A DNA stretch of 64,000 nt, taken from PXAP01 sp046483315. GTDB taxonomy: Bacteria > Bacteroidota > Bacteroidia > Bacteroidales > PUMT01. Made by a program: the position numbers and the translations under genes. The stretch lies in the NCBI GenBank assembly GCA_046483315.1, contig JAWODJ010000122.1, forward strand, positions 10,528 through 74,527, given 5' to 3'. This document shows positions 33,375 through 43,253 of the stretch, one piece after another (position 1 is the first letter of the stretch; the number at the start of each line of letters is the position of its first letter). The notes under the pieces are model-generated. The model made no database searches and had not been told where the DNA came from. It worked only from the letters and a program-made list of their open reading frames with translations.

Positions 33375-34085
33375 TTAAAAATTTGGGCTGAGAAGGTATT
33401 TTGAATAGAATGAGTTGATCTGTTCCACTGCTTCATCGGCAGTATCGACAAGTGCAAACAGTTCCATATCATCAGGATTTATGTTGCTCTCTTCTGTCAT
33501 CATCACATCTTTTATCCACTCTATCAATCCATTCCAGTATTTCTTACCTACTAGTATGATAGGGAATTTTTCGATTTTTTTTGTCTGGATCAGGGTTATG
33601 GCTTCAAAAAGTTCATCAAATGTGCCGAAACCTCCCGGCAGTACAATGAAACCCTGGGCATATTTAACGAACATGACTTTGCGCACAAAAAAATGGTTGA
33701 AGGTGATTAGCTTATCCGGGTCAATAAACATGTTTGCACCCTGTTCATGGGGAAGGTCAATATTAAGGCCGACAGACCGTCCGCCTCCTTTTCGTGCACC
33801 CATGTTTGCGGCTTCCATTATTCCGGGTCCGCCACCCGTTATTACACCATATCCGAACTGTGTCAGCTTAAAGGCGATCTCTTCTGCAAGTTTGAAATAT
33901 TTATTGTCCGGAGAAGTCCGGGCTGAACCGAAAATTGAGACGCAGGGACCTATTCTGCTCATTTTTTCAAACCCTTCGACAAATTCGGCAAGAACCTTGA
34001 ACACAGTCCATGAATCAAAAGTTTTAATCTCATTCCAGTCTTTTTCTGAAAAAGCACTTTTTATTTTTTCTTTATCCGGCATCAT
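33375..34085 (-). CDS. LOG family protein (Rossmann-fold nucleotide hydrolase)
   Basis: 236 aa of the TIGR00730/LOG group. Signature motifs GGGPGIMEAANMGARKGGG and PGGFGTFDELFEAITLIQT are both present, with GLNIDLPHEQGAN between them. Family members remove ribose 5-phosphate from cytokinin-type or purine nucleoside monophosphates. Two consecutive ATG codons stand at the start (34085 and 34082). It lies 19 bp downstream of uvrA and may be transcribed with it. Confidence 0.92.
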   Translation of the reverse strand: MMPDKEKIKSAFSEKDWNEIKTFDSWTVFKVLAEFVEGFEKMSRIGPCVSIFGSARTSPDNKYFKLAEEIAFKLTQFGYGVITGGGPGIMEAANMGARKGGGRSVGLNIDLPHEQGANMFIDPDKLITFNHFFVRKVMFVKYAQGFIVLPGGFGTFDELFEAITLIQTKKIEKFPIILVGKKYWNGLIEWIKDVMMTEESNINPDDMELFALVDTADEAVEQINSFYSKYLLSPNF

Positions 34086-34104
34086 AGTATGATATATTAC
34101 TTTA

Positions 34105-36987
34105 TTAAGGGTTTATTAAAGTTTTCTCTGCAGTATTTTGATTTAAAATGGCTTTAAGGCATTTTCCTGTAAAACTGCCGGTGTTCCGGGCAACTGATTC
34201 GGGTGTTCCTGAAGCGAGTAACATGCCACCTCCGTTGCCCCCCTGGGGACCAAGGTCTATTATATGGTCAGCAACTTTGATAACATCCATATTATGTTCT
34301 ATCACAATTACGGTATTTCCTTTATCTACAAGAGTGTTCAGGACATCCAGCAAAACTCTTACATCTTCAAAATGCAGTCCGGTTGTCGGTTCATCCAGTA
34401 CATACAGCGTTTTGCCGGTATCTTTCTTTGCCAGTTCGGCGGCTAATTTTACTCTTTGTGATTCACCCCCCGAGAGGGTGGTAGATGCCTGCCCCAGCTT
34501 CACATATCCCATACCGACCTTCTGAAGGGTTTTCAGTTTCCGGTTTATGGCCGGGATTTTCCCGAAAAATAATGCTGCCTGGTTGATTGTCATATCGAGA
34601 ACATCGCTAACGGACTTGCCTTTATATTTAACCTCAAGCGTTTCCCTGTTATATCTTTTTCCGTTACAATCTTTGCACAAAACATAGACATCGGGCAGGA
34701 AATTCATTTCGATTGTCTGTAAACCTGCGCCCTTGCAGGTTTCGCATCTGCCTCCCCTGACATTGAAGGAAAAACGGCCTGCTTTGTAGGCTCTGATTCT
34801 GGATTCAGGTGTCTGTTCAAACAGTTTCCTGATATCAGAAAATACTCCGGTATATGTAGCAGGATTGGATCTGGGAGTACGTCCAATGGGTGACTGGTCA
34901 ACTTCAATGATTTTGTCCGTGTTATTTATACCTGCAATGCTTCTATACGGGAGGGGTTCTGTCATCGACCTGTAAAAATGCCTGCTCAGTACTGGTTGCA
35001 GCGTTTCTTTGATAAGGCTCGATTTTCCGCTTCCAGAGACGCCGGTAACGCAGATGAATTTGCCGAGAGGGATATCGACATCAATGTTTCTGAGATTGTT
35101 GCCTTGTGCTCCCTTCAGATAAATATGCATACCGTTGCCTTCACGTCGCCGGGGAGGCAATTCAATCTCTTTTTTCCCTGAAAGGTAACAACCTGTCAGG
35201 GTATTTGACATACTTATGTCGTCTGGTGTGCCGCAGGCTGCTATTTCGCCTCCTTTCCTGCCTGCCCTGGGTCCCATATCAATAACATAATCGGCCGACT
35301 GTATCATATCCCTGTCATGCTCAACCACGATTATCGAATTTCCCTTATCACGCAGCTGCTGAAGAGAATTTATCAGTTTTCTGTTATCTGTCTGGTGCAG
35401 GCCTATGCTGGGTTCGTCGAGCACATATAGAACATTGACCAGTTGTGAACCGATCTGTGTTGCCAGACGGATACGCTGGCTCTCTCCGCCGGACAGGCTT
35501 GCCGAACTGCGGTTCAGGGAGAGGTAATTAATGCCCACACTGAGAAGAAAACCCAGTCTCGACCTGATCTCTTTTATTATTTCTGTTGCAATTATCTTTT
35601 GTTTAACTGAAAGATGGCTTTCAAGTGAAGAAAACCATTTATCCAGAACATCCAGGTCCATTACGGCAAGTTCGGCAATATTTTTTCCGTTTATCCTGAA
35701 CCACAATGCTTCCTGCTGCAGACGTGTGCCATTGCATACAGGGCATATTGTTTTTTTCAGATACTGTTCGGCCCATTTTTCTCCCCTGTTATTACTGCCG
35801 TTAGTACGAATATTTGCAATATAGTTTATTACCCCGTCAAAACTCATAAAATAGTTTGATGCCGAACCCAGAGGAGAGTGCAGCAGTTTAAAAGATTCTT
35901 CCGATCCGTGAAGTATTATATTCATAGCAGCTTCGGAAATATCTTTAATGGGGGTGTTAAGGGTGAAGTTATATTTGGCAGCTATAGCTTCCAACTGCCA
36001 GAATATAAGGGAATTTTTGTAAGGACCCAAAGGTTCTATTCCTCCCTTTTTTATTGAAATATCAGGTCTGGGAATTATTTTGACCAGGTCCATCTCGGTC
36101 ACACTTCCCAGTCCGCCACATCTTTTGCAGGCACCCCGCGGAGAGTTGAATGAAAAACTGTGGGGCGCCGGTTCATTGTATGATATCCCTGTTGAGGGAC
36201 ACATGAGCTGTTTGCTGAAATACCTTGTATCACCGCTCTCCATGTCAAGAATCATGATAATACCTTTCCCGTGAAACATCGCCGTTTGCAAGGTATCGTC
36301 AATCCTTTTCCTGTCCTTTCCGGTAACAACCAGTTTATCAATTACAATCTCAATGTTATGTGTTTTATACCTGTCAACACTATAGCCCGGCCGGAGTTCC
36401 TTTATCTCTCCGTTGACCCTGGCATAAAGAAATCCCTTCTTTCTTATCTGTTCAAACAGCTCTTTGTAATGACCTTTTCTGCCTTTTACAACCGGTGCAA
36501 GTATGACGGCTTTTTTGTTATTATATTTTTCAGTTATCAGATGGATGATCTGTTCATCGGTATACCTGACCATCTCTTCTCCTGTTTCGTATGAATATGC
36601 CTTAGATGCCCGTGCATAGAGCAACCGGAGGAAATCATATATCTCTGTAATTGTGCCAACGGTAGACCGGGGATTTTTGCTGTTGGATTTCTGCTCTATG
36701 GCAATTACCGGACTGAGCCCGGATATTTTGTCCACATCCGGCCTTTCCATGTTACCCAGAAACTGTCTTGCATAGGCAGACATGGTCTCCATATATCTTC
36801 TTTGTCCCTCTGCATATATGGTGTCAAATGCAAGGGAAGATTTACCGCTGCCGCTTAAGCCCGTAACCACAACAAGCTTATTCCTGGGAATGCTTACGTC
36901 AATGTTTTTAAGGTTATGAACCCTGGCACCCAGAACTTCAATGTTGCCTGTCTTATCTCTTTTAAAATTGTTTCCTGATTTTCCCAA
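34105..36987 (-). CDS. uvrA: Excinuclease ABC subunit A, TTG start
   Basis: About 960 aa, the DNA damage-recognition ATPase of nucleotide excision repair. Two ABC modules: the first P-loop is GLSGSGKSS near residue 43, the second is GVSGSGKSS near 658. ABC signatures are LSGGESQRIRLA and LSGGESQRVKLA. Zinc modules include CPVCNGTRL and CETCKGAGLQ with CKDCNGKRY. No in-frame ATG exists before the conserved N-terminus (IEVLGARVHNLKNIDVSIPR), and the frame is closed five codons upstream, so TTG at 36987 is the probable start. Gene order lytic transglycosylase - uvrA - LOG on one strand suggests a transcription unit. Confidence 0.96.
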   Translation of the reverse strand: MGKSGNNFKRDKTGNIEVLGARVHNLKNIDVSIPRNKLVVVTGLSGSGKSSLAFDTIYAEGQRRYMETMSAYARQFLGNMERPDVDKISGLSPVIAIEQKSNSKNPRSTVGTITEIYDFLRLLYARASKAYSYETGEEMVRYTDEQIIHLITEKYNNKKAVILAPVVKGRKGHYKELFEQIRKKGFLYARVNGEIKELRPGYSVDRYKTHNIEIVIDKLVVTGKDRKRIDDTLQTAMFHGKGIIMILDMESGDTRYFSKQLMCPSTGISYNEPAPHSFSFNSPRGACKRCGGLGSVTEMDLVKIIPRPDISIKKGGIEPLGPYKNSLIFWQLEAIAAKYNFTLNTPIKDISEAAMNIILHGSEESFKLLHSPLGSASNYFMSFDGVINYIANIRTNGSNNRGEKWAEQYLKKTICPVCNGTRLQQEALWFRINGKNIAELAVMDLDVLDKWFSSLESHLSVKQKIIATEIIKEIRSRLGFLLSVGINYLSLNRSSASLSGGESQRIRLATQIGSQLVNVLYVLDEPSIGLHQTDNRKLINSLQQLRDKGNSIIVVEHDRDMIQSADYVIDMGPRAGRKGGEIAACGTPDDISMSNTLTGCYLSGKKEIELPPRRREGNGMHIYLKGAQGNNLRNIDVDIPLGKFICVTGVSGSGKSSLIKETLQPVLSRHFYRSMTEPLPYRSIAGINNTDKIIEVDQSPIGRTPRSNPATYTGVFSDIRKLFEQTPESRIRAYKAGRFSFNVRGGRCETCKGAGLQTIEMNFLPDVYVLCKDCNGKRYNRETLEVKYKGKSVSDVLDMTINQAALFFGKIPAINRKLKTLQKVGMGYVKLGQASTTLSGGESQRVKLAAELAKKDTGKTLYVLDEPTTGLHFEDVRVLLDVLNTLVDKGNTVIVIEHNMDVIKVADHIIDLGPQGGNGGGMLLASGTPESVARNTGSFTGKCLKAILNQNTAEKTLINP

Positions 36988-37032
36988 CTCCGGTAATGGT
37001 TATTTGCATGTGTATAAATGGTATGGATCAGT

Positions 37033-37995
37033 CTAATATTCAATATCCTTATCCGGTATATCCGTTGAAAAATATCCTTTGGTGATCCGGGCATTTTCAG
37101 CTGGTAAACGGATAATGTAGTTTCTGCCGTGCCGGTTTGTCAGATATGGCCTGCGCAACCATGGGTTAAGGTATTTGAGTATTTTGTAGTTTGTGTCATA
37201 TTGTTTGGCGAAATCGGCAAAGTTATCAATATTTGAGTCCACCTCCACTTCAATATATTCCACCGGGTGATAAAGGTCCTTTTCCTGTAAATGGAAACCA
37301 TATTCAGAAGGATTTTTAATAATTTCTTTTATGGCAAGCACTCTGAAAATATACCGCTGGGTTTCTTCATTCAGCAGAAGATCGTAATAATTGGTTTCTT
37401 TCTGGATTATTACCTGGTTATCCATACCCCTGCGTCCGGCATTGTAACTTGCAGCAGCCATGGTCCAGTTGTTGTATTTAGCGTATGATTCCAGCAGAAA
37501 CCTGCAGGCTGCTTCAGTTGATTTCTGAAGATGGTATCTTTCATCCACCTCTTCATTAACTTCGAGCCCGTAATCTCTTGCTGTCCCCCTCATGAATTGC
37601 CAGAAACCAACTGCTCCGGCAGGTGAAATTGCATTTGTGAGTCCGCTCTCGGCAAGGGCAAGATACTTGAAGTCATCAGGAATGCCAAATTCCTCGAGGA
37701 TGGGTTCAATTTCGGGAAAATACCTGTTGGCGCGTTTTATAAAGAGAAGGGTTTGTGACTGCCAGTATGTGTTTACAAGGATCTCCCTGTCAAAGCCCTC
37801 CCTTACATCAAAATTTTCAACAGGGACTGCTTCGCCTGCAAACTCCAGTTTATCGGGTATATCCAGGGCATAAATGCCATAAAGATTCTTGAAACCGTCA
37901 ATAGTAACCTGATTATCATCGGGCTGAAAAAAACTGAAAAGCTGAATAACAGCACCCAGCATCAGAATGAGAAACAGAAAGGAAACGGGACGCAT
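37033..37995 (-). CDS. Membrane-anchored lytic transglycosylase (MltD-like SLT domain)
   Basis: 320 aa from the ATG at 37995; the longest frame uses a TTG at 38040. An N-terminal membrane or signal segment (SFLFLILMLGAVIQLFSFF) is followed by an SLT domain (about 85-230): IPDDFKYLALAESGLTN with the catalytic glutamate, SPAGAVGFWQFMRGTARDYG and AAASYNAGRRGM. The C-terminal 80 residues (NYKILKYLNPWLRRP, YIIRLPA) resemble the start of a LysM-type or linker region, but no complete LysM is seen. It cleaves peptidoglycan glycan strands in the periplasm. It is 45 bp upstream of uvrA. Confidence 0.88.
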   Translation of the reverse strand: MRPVSFLFLILMLGAVIQLFSFFQPDDNQVTIDGFKNLYGIYALDIPDKLEFAGEAVPVENFDVREGFDREILVNTYWQSQTLLFIKRANRYFPEIEPILEEFGIPDDFKYLALAESGLTNAISPAGAVGFWQFMRGTARDYGLEVNEEVDERYHLQKSTEAACRFLLESYAKYNNWTMAAASYNAGRRGMDNQVIIQKETNYYDLLLNEETQRYIFRVLAIKEIIKNPSEYGFHLQEKDLYHPVEYIEVEVDSNIDNFADFAKQYDTNYKILKYLNPWLRRPYLTNRHGRNYIIRLPAENARITKGYFSTDIPDKDIEY

Positions 37996-38301
37996 AATAA
38001 ACTTAACAAAAGAGTTTCTGATATTATTCTTTGTCAGCAAGTTTTAAGTTATTAAGGGGTTAAACATTATATACGGAGAAATCATTACGGTGTCCGGGTA
38101 ATTGACTGCCGGTCAACAATCCCTTTCCTGCCGGTGGTTTGGTCCGGATATTATCAAAAGAATGACTTTAAAAAGTCCAAAAATAACGAAAATATTATAA
38201 TATTCGGTGCCTTCAGTGGTAATTAAATCAATGGGACTGGCCGGTGATATGCACAAAGAATGTAAGCAGGGGGAAATGTGTTTTTCCGGGCGTGGCTGTT
38301 A

Positions 38302-39618
38302 TCAGAACCTGTATGATATTCCGGTATACAGGGATAGTGAATAAGGGTGAAAGTGCAGGTATGATCGGGTATTAACCGGACTTATGAAATGATTCAGCTT
38401 CGGTTCAACTATCAAAAGCATATTTTCATTCAGTTTATGCTCGATTCCAATTCCCAGAATACCGCTGAGTCCGAAATTCTTTAAATTCAGTGTCTGACCG
38501 AGATTGATATTTTCTCCAGGATATTTCAGGGTTACACTATTGCCCACCAGTATATTAGCCCCAAAGCCTCCTGAGAGCACCAGGCTGTAATCTCCGTTTG
38601 ATAGCCGGTATTTTATCAGAAGGGGTGTATGCATATAATACAATCCCTGTATGATCCTGACATGATCGGATCTTCCTACAAAAGGAAGATTTTTTCTTTT
38701 GCCTTCAGCCACCAGATATTTATTCGTTGTATTGATCATTCCCAGTGAGTTAGGCTCATAATGAACGCCTTCCTCCAGTATAAGTTGCTGGCTTTCCGCC
38801 GGATATTCCAGTTCTGAAAATTCCTTGATAATCAAACCCCCGCCGATGCTTTGGCCCATTCTTGACAAACCGAGTCCGGATTGCACAGAGAGCCTGTCAT
38901 TTATAATGTAGGTTATGCTTATTCCACCTGAAAAAGATGCCAGTCCTGATTCAGCATTGTTAAAATCTGTTTTGCCTGAACCTCCGGGGTATCCGTTACT
39001 CAATGAACGGTATGAGTATGCCGGAGCTGCTGCTATACCTATAATAAGTTTTCCTTTTTGTCCGCTTGCGGTAAAAAGTGTTTCATCACGGGGGCGTGAC
39101 GGTCTCTCCTGCATATATTTCAGGGCGTCAGAGGTTTCTGCATAAGCTATTTCTTCAGAGGTTTTTGACGGGGGAGGTTCCGGCAGCAGGTATTCTTTCA
39201 TTCTGCTGCTGTATTCAGGTATAATATCATTCTGAACCTTTGATGCATCTATCTTTCTATCGGCAGAGGAAGGAGAAGAAATCTCAGCAATATCTTCTTT
39301 TTCGTCAATAATTAAAGGGGCTGGAGGGGGGGCAGGCATGTCAGACGATTCAGGCAGAGGGATTATCACCGTTTTTTCGGGTGACAGGTAGTTATCCCTT
39401 AGGGTGTCCTGCCTGGTAACATAAATAAGGCCCCCGCCAATCCCCAGTAAAAGAGTTATTGTTGCCGCGATTCTTGCAAACTGGCTAATTATTCGTGACC
39501 TTTTCCTTGCTTTAAGACCTTTGCTGATATTATTCCAGACTTCCGGAGGCGGAATTGATCTGCCTCCCGACAATTCATTCCTGAACAATTCATCAATATG
39601 TTGTCTCTTTTCAGGCAT
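38302..39618 (-). CDS. Anti-sigma-like protein with C-terminal outer-membrane-type barrel
   Basis: 438 aa. A short cytoplasmic segment (about 1-42, with DELFRNELSGGRSIPPPEVW typical of Bacteroidota anti-sigma factors) precedes one transmembrane helix (about 47-68) and a proline-rich linker (about 75-185, PAPPPAPLI and LPEPPPS). A predicted beta-barrel (about 190-438) contains LIIGIAAAPAYSYRSLSNG and ends YSLSLYTGISYRF. The start overlaps the sigma gene's end by 8 nt, so the pair is coupled. Having an inner-membrane helix and a barrel-like half in one chain implies a protein spanning the periplasm or a processed precursor. The barrel prediction is by strand pattern only. Confidence 0.75.
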   Translation of the reverse strand: MPEKRQHIDELFRNELSGGRSIPPPEVWNNISKGLKARKRSRIISQFARIAATITLLLGIGGGLIYVTRQDTLRDNYLSPEKTVIIPLPESSDMPAPPPAPLIIDEKEDIAEISSPSSADRKIDASKVQNDIIPEYSSRMKEYLLPEPPPSKTSEEIAYAETSDALKYMQERPSRPRDETLFTASGQKGKLIIGIAAAPAYSYRSLSNGYPGGSGKTDFNNAESGLASFSGGISITYIINDRLSVQSGLGLSRMGQSIGGGLIIKEFSELEYPAESQQLILEEGVHYEPNSLGMINTTNKYLVAEGKRKNLPFVGRSDHVRIIQGLYYMHTPLLIKYRLSNGDYSLVLSGGFGANILVGNSVTLKYPGENINLGQTLNLKNFGLSGILGIGIEHKLNENMLLIVEPKLNHFISPVNTRSYLHFHPYSLSLYTGISYRF

Positions 39619-40171
39619 TTCTTTTTTTCCTTGGTTCAGAAGTATTTCTTTTTTTTATCATCTCCTTTAATGAAACTCTTGCACGGTGCAGATGTGATTT
39701 TGATGTATTTTCCGGTATTCCGGTCAATTCGGTTATTTCTGCATGGTTATAGCCCTCGATGGCATAAAGATTAAAAACGATACGCTGGTTTACAGTTAAT
39801 CCCTGGATCATCCCCAGGAGATCTTCCTCATTAAGCTCAAAATCGATCTCCGTTATGTCATGGTCTTTATCTTCGGTTAATTCTTCCCTGATTACATAAA
39901 TCTGCTTCTTTTTCCTTAGAAATTGCAAAGCCGTATTTACTATTATCTTTCTTACCCACCCTTCAAACGAGCCTTCGTGCCGGAAACTTTTTATTTTTGT
40001 AAAAACATTTATAAAACCCTCCTGCAAAAAGTCCTTGGCTTCATCATGATCTGAAGCATACTGAAGACATACATTATACATCACCGGTGAGAGTAGTCTG
40101 TATAACTCCTCCTGGCTTTTACTGTCCTCATTAATACAGCCGGCAATTATTTCATCCAGGTTATCCGTCAA
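39611..40171 (-). CDS. ECF-type RNA polymerase sigma factor, TTG start
   Basis: 186 aa. Sigma region 2 (about 20-95) contains CLQYASDHDEAKDFLQEGFI and GWVRKIIVNTALQFLR; region 4 (about 125-180) contains QRIVFNLYAIEGYNHAEI and GIPENTSKSHLHRARV. No region 3, as expected of the ECF group. The first codon is TTG; there is no ATG before the conserved region, and an in-frame stop lies just upstream. Followed by an overlapping membrane anti-sigma-like gene. Transcribed away from the three plug-protein genes, which are candidates for its regulon by position only. Confidence 0.93.
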   Translation of the reverse strand: MTDNLDEIIAGCINEDSKSQEELYRLLSPVMYNVCLQYASDHDEAKDFLQEGFINVFTKIKSFRHEGSFEGWVRKIIVNTALQFLRKKKQIYVIREELTEDKDHDITEIDFELNEEDLLGMIQGLTVNQRIVFNLYAIEGYNHAEITELTGIPENTSKSHLHRARVSLKEMIKKRNTSEPRKKRNA

Positions 40172-40720
40172 TTTTCACTGGCTTTTTACTTTTTCCAAAG
40201 TAAGCTTTTATAAGCCAATTAACGAATTTTTTGCCATACAAATTTTATTGCGGCTGAATTATGTTTTTTAAATGATGCAAAAAAATAGCTATTGGTTGCA
40301 CTAATTTGACTTTTTTCTCTTTACCAGTTTAGCGATAAACCAGACGTTTATAAATAAATTAATTCTGCAGAAATATGCTTTGATATGTTATTTTATCAAA
40401 CTGGCTTGTTCGGATAAAAGGGTTTTTCTCTTTTTAACGGTCATATTTATATATAAGCATGGCGCAAAGAGTCAGGCAAATAATATCCGGATGTTGCATA
40501 ACATGATCTCCGTAAGGGGATTATGGAGATATAACCCCGGATAAATATATTATCTGTAATAACAGGCTGTATTATCAGGTTTTGGTAAAACAAAACAGAC
40601 TGAAAATCTGTTTTATTATTACAGGAATGACCTGTTATTTATTTAAGGCATAATTAATGATCCGGACTATTTTCAAATAACACCTTAACTTATGCCGGTA
40701 TCTGAAAAATATATTTGCCA
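40172..40720. other. Intergenic region (549 bp) between sigma factor and plug-protein genes
   Basis: AT-rich divergent spacer. The half nearest the plug genes has a series of inverted repeats (40506-40530 and 40554-40639, listed separately). No open frame of coding character exists here. Promoters of both directions must lie inside; no convincing TAnnTTTG box with a -33 partner was found. Confidence 0.5.
40554..40639 (+). promoter_or_regulatory. Nested and overlapping inverted repeats in the plug-gene leader
   Basis: CTGTAATAA (40554-40562) pairs with TTATTACAG (40616-40624), enclosing AAAACAGA/TCTGTTTT (40592-40599 with 40607-40614). AATAACAGG (40558-40566) can instead pair with CCTGTTATT (40631-40639), and ACAGG/CCTGT (40621-40635) forms a third hairpin. 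These options exclude one another, as in attenuators or riboswitches. The block ends 82 nt before the first plug-protein ATG. An ATCTCC/GGAGAT hairpin lies just upstream (40506-40530). Confidence 0.4.
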
Positions 40721-43114
40721 ATGAGGCTGAAATTAATTTTTCTGATCGTATTCATCCCATTTTTTTCTGCTTCGCAGGAATCAGTTAACAGCAAGCGGAT
40801 TCTGAATGAGATTGTCAGTGACCTTGATCAATATATGGTTCAGGTCTCACATCATAAGTTATATCTGCATACCAACAAAGATCATTATAATTCAGGCGAT
40901 GTAATCTGGTTTAAAGCATATCTGCTGGAGGCAGTTTCTCATAAGCCCGATACAAATGATGTCAACATCAATGTAGAACTAATAAATTCTGAAGGTGTTG
41001 TGATGGGTAAGCGTTTGCTGCTTTCTGAAAACGGTATTGCCATTGGCGACATGGATCTGCCGGTATCACTTCCTGATGACAATTATATGTTGCGGGCCTA
41101 TACTGACCGGATGAAGAACTTTGATGAGTCTTTTTACTTCACAAAATATCTTTATATAAATAACCCGGGGTTTAAAAATTCAATTCCGCGTATTAAAGTT
41201 TGGTCGAACCGGAGATTTAACAGGCAACTTGAAAGGATGAAGAGTAATTTTGAGATAGCATTCTATCCCGAAGGAGGGGCCCTGGTAGAGGGTATACCTG
41301 TCATGGTTGCGTTTAAGTCTTTTGATGAACTGGGACAGGGTGTCAGGGCTTCAGGCAAGATAATTAACAGCAACGGAGATGTTGTGGCAGATATTGAATC
41401 CGGCTTGGCAGGTAACGGAAGTTTTACATTTACTCCCCTTGCGGGCGAATCTTATGTTGCCAGGGTATCATTTCGTGGTGGAAGGAGCAGGGTTTTTGAC
41501 CTCCCTGAGGTGCAAACTTCGGGAGTTGTTCTGAAAGTAAGAAGGGCTAATGACAGCTTATCAGTCGGTGTTGCATCCCGCAGCGGAACAGGCAATGCTT
41601 TTCCAGATGATGAAGTATTGCTTGTTGCACACTCAGGTGGGGAGCATATATATGGTGAAGTGATATCCCTGGATAATGGTGAGGGAGGGGTTTCGATACC
41701 CGACAGGATATTTCCCTCAGGGATTGCCAGTTTTACTGTTTTTTCAACGGAAACCAGACCTCTTGCCCAACGTCTTTTTCTGGTTTATCATGACGATGAT
41801 TTTCATTTTTTCCCGGCTGTTGTCAAGCAGGTGGTTGATGACAGGGAGCATTTCGGACTCATTATTGAGGTATCAGACAAAGACAATAATCCCGTGCATG
41901 GCAGCTTCTCAGTTTCTTTTCTTACCGGTGAGACAGTCTATCCCGGTCTTCATGACAACATTGTAAGCTATATGTTGTTAAGTTCCGATGTGAAGGGAAT
42001 TGTTGAGAGTCCTGTTTCTTGTTTTGACACGATCAATAATGCTGATGCTTCATCAGATTTTCTTCTTGCTCACGAATGGGAAAGATTCTCATGGGAAACA
42101 GTATTGTCGGAGGGTCACACAGAACCGGATTCCACTACGGCAGGAATTACAATAACCGGTAAACTGACAGAACCTGCCGGTGATCAATCGCTGGGCAATT
42201 ATCCTGTTGAGCTTGTGCTGGGGGATGACGATAGTGAAGTATTCACAACCAATACCAACAGGAGGGGTATATTTGAGTTTAATGAACTGGTTTTTTATGA
42301 TGAAACACGTGCAACGTTTTCCAGTCAAAGGCTCAGGGAGGATTATCCTCCTGATATAGAGTTGTTTCGGACTAAAACGGAAGGATATGATTATATTCCC
42401 AATATGCACACCAGGAAGAAGAATATTACCAGTCGCGGAAATAACTGGAAACGGGTTTCCCGGGTTACCAGTTCCCCTTATTCTGAAGCTCCTGAATTAA
42501 AGGCATTGCCGGGACTATACGGAAGACCTGACCAGACAATCCTTATTGACCTGAATAATGTACGGCAGAATACGGTTTATGAAGTCCTGCTGCACCGGGC
42601 CAAGGGACTTGATTTTGATGGCGGGCGTATTGTTTTCAGGGGACGTACAGATTTGCTTTTTGAACGTGAACCAATGTTTATGCTTGACGGTGTGAGGACC
42701 GGCAGGAATGTTGTACTTGAATTATCACCCCTTGATGTGCAGCGAATTGAGATCTTCAGGGGGACAAGCAAAGCAGCCTTTGGCAGCTCCGGCTCGAGCG
42801 GTGTGATAATTGCATACAGCAGGAGGGCTGCAGATGAGGGTTTCAGTGATAAAAAGGAATATACCCTTATGGGTTATCACACTCCGAATGATTTTTACAG
42901 TGATATACCGGTAACCACCAGCGGTGTGGAAGATCAACCATTTGCCATAAGGACAATTAAATGGGACCCGGAAGTTGTTACCGACAGTGCCGGACAGGCC
43001 CTGATACCTATCCCGTCGATAGAAGGTCTGGGTCCTGTCAGGCTGGTGATTGAGGGAGTTGGTTTTGAAGGCGGATTCGGATCTGACTCATTTATTCTTA
43101 ATTTTGATAAGTAG
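40721..43114 (+). CDS. Exported MG2/TonB-plug domain protein, tandem copy 1
   Basis: 797 aa from the ATG at 40721 (the frame begins at a TTG two codons earlier). Signal peptide LIFLIVFIPFFSASQ. An N-terminal macroglobulin-like MG2 strand region (about 40-150) has LYLHTNKDHYNSGDVIWFKA and DDNYMLRAYTDRM. More beta domains include EIAFYPEGGALVEG, then a carboxypeptidase-regulatory-like domain (about 460-540). A TonB-receptor plug-type domain (about 610-700) has MFMLDGVRTG and VQRIEIFRGTSKAAFGSSG. A closing domain carries GYHTPNDFYSD and IKWDPEVVTD. Only about 100 residues follow the plug, so no receptor barrel is possible. Probably periplasmic or surface-exposed; function unknown. Confidence 0.85.
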   Translation: MRLKLIFLIVFIPFFSASQESVNSKRILNEIVSDLDQYMVQVSHHKLYLHTNKDHYNSGDVIWFKAYLLEAVSHKPDTNDVNINVELINSEGVVMGKRLLLSENGIAIGDMDLPVSLPDDNYMLRAYTDRMKNFDESFYFTKYLYINNPGFKNSIPRIKVWSNRRFNRQLERMKSNFEIAFYPEGGALVEGIPVMVAFKSFDELGQGVRASGKIINSNGDVVADIESGLAGNGSFTFTPLAGESYVARVSFRGGRSRVFDLPEVQTSGVVLKVRRANDSLSVGVASRSGTGNAFPDDEVLLVAHSGGEHIYGEVISLDNGEGGVSIPDRIFPSGIASFTVFSTETRPLAQRLFLVYHDDDFHFFPAVVKQVVDDREHFGLIIEVSDKDNNPVHGSFSVSFLTGETVYPGLHDNIVSYMLLSSDVKGIVESPVSCFDTINNADASSDFLLAHEWERFSWETVLSEGHTEPDSTTAGITITGKLTEPAGDQSLGNYPVELVLGDDDSEVFTTNTNRRGIFEFNELVFYDETRATFSSQRLREDYPPDIELFRTKTEGYDYIPNMHTRKKNITSRGNNWKRVSRVTSSPYSEAPELKALPGLYGRPDQTILIDLNNVRQNTVYEVLLHRAKGLDFDGGRIVFRGRTDLLFEREPMFMLDGVRTGRNVVLELSPLDVQRIEIFRGTSKAAFGSSGSSGVIIAYSRRAADEGFSDKKEYTLMGYHTPNDFYSDIPVTTSGVEDQPFAIRTIKWDPEVVTDSAGQALIPIPSIEGLGPVRLVIEGVGFEGGFGSDSFILNFDK

Positions 43115-43253
43115 GGTTACAGTTCTTAATATCAGGAGTATTATGGTTTTTTAACAGTTACTGGCCCCCGGTTTTTTATTACCGTACCGATATAATTTTT
43201 ACTTTTATGATTGGAAAACAGCATACCTCAAAACTGAAATAAAACCTATTGTT

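Noticed and set aside
33415..34092. 225-codon plus-strand frame
   Set aside because: Fully antisense to the LOG protein, which has both signature motifs.
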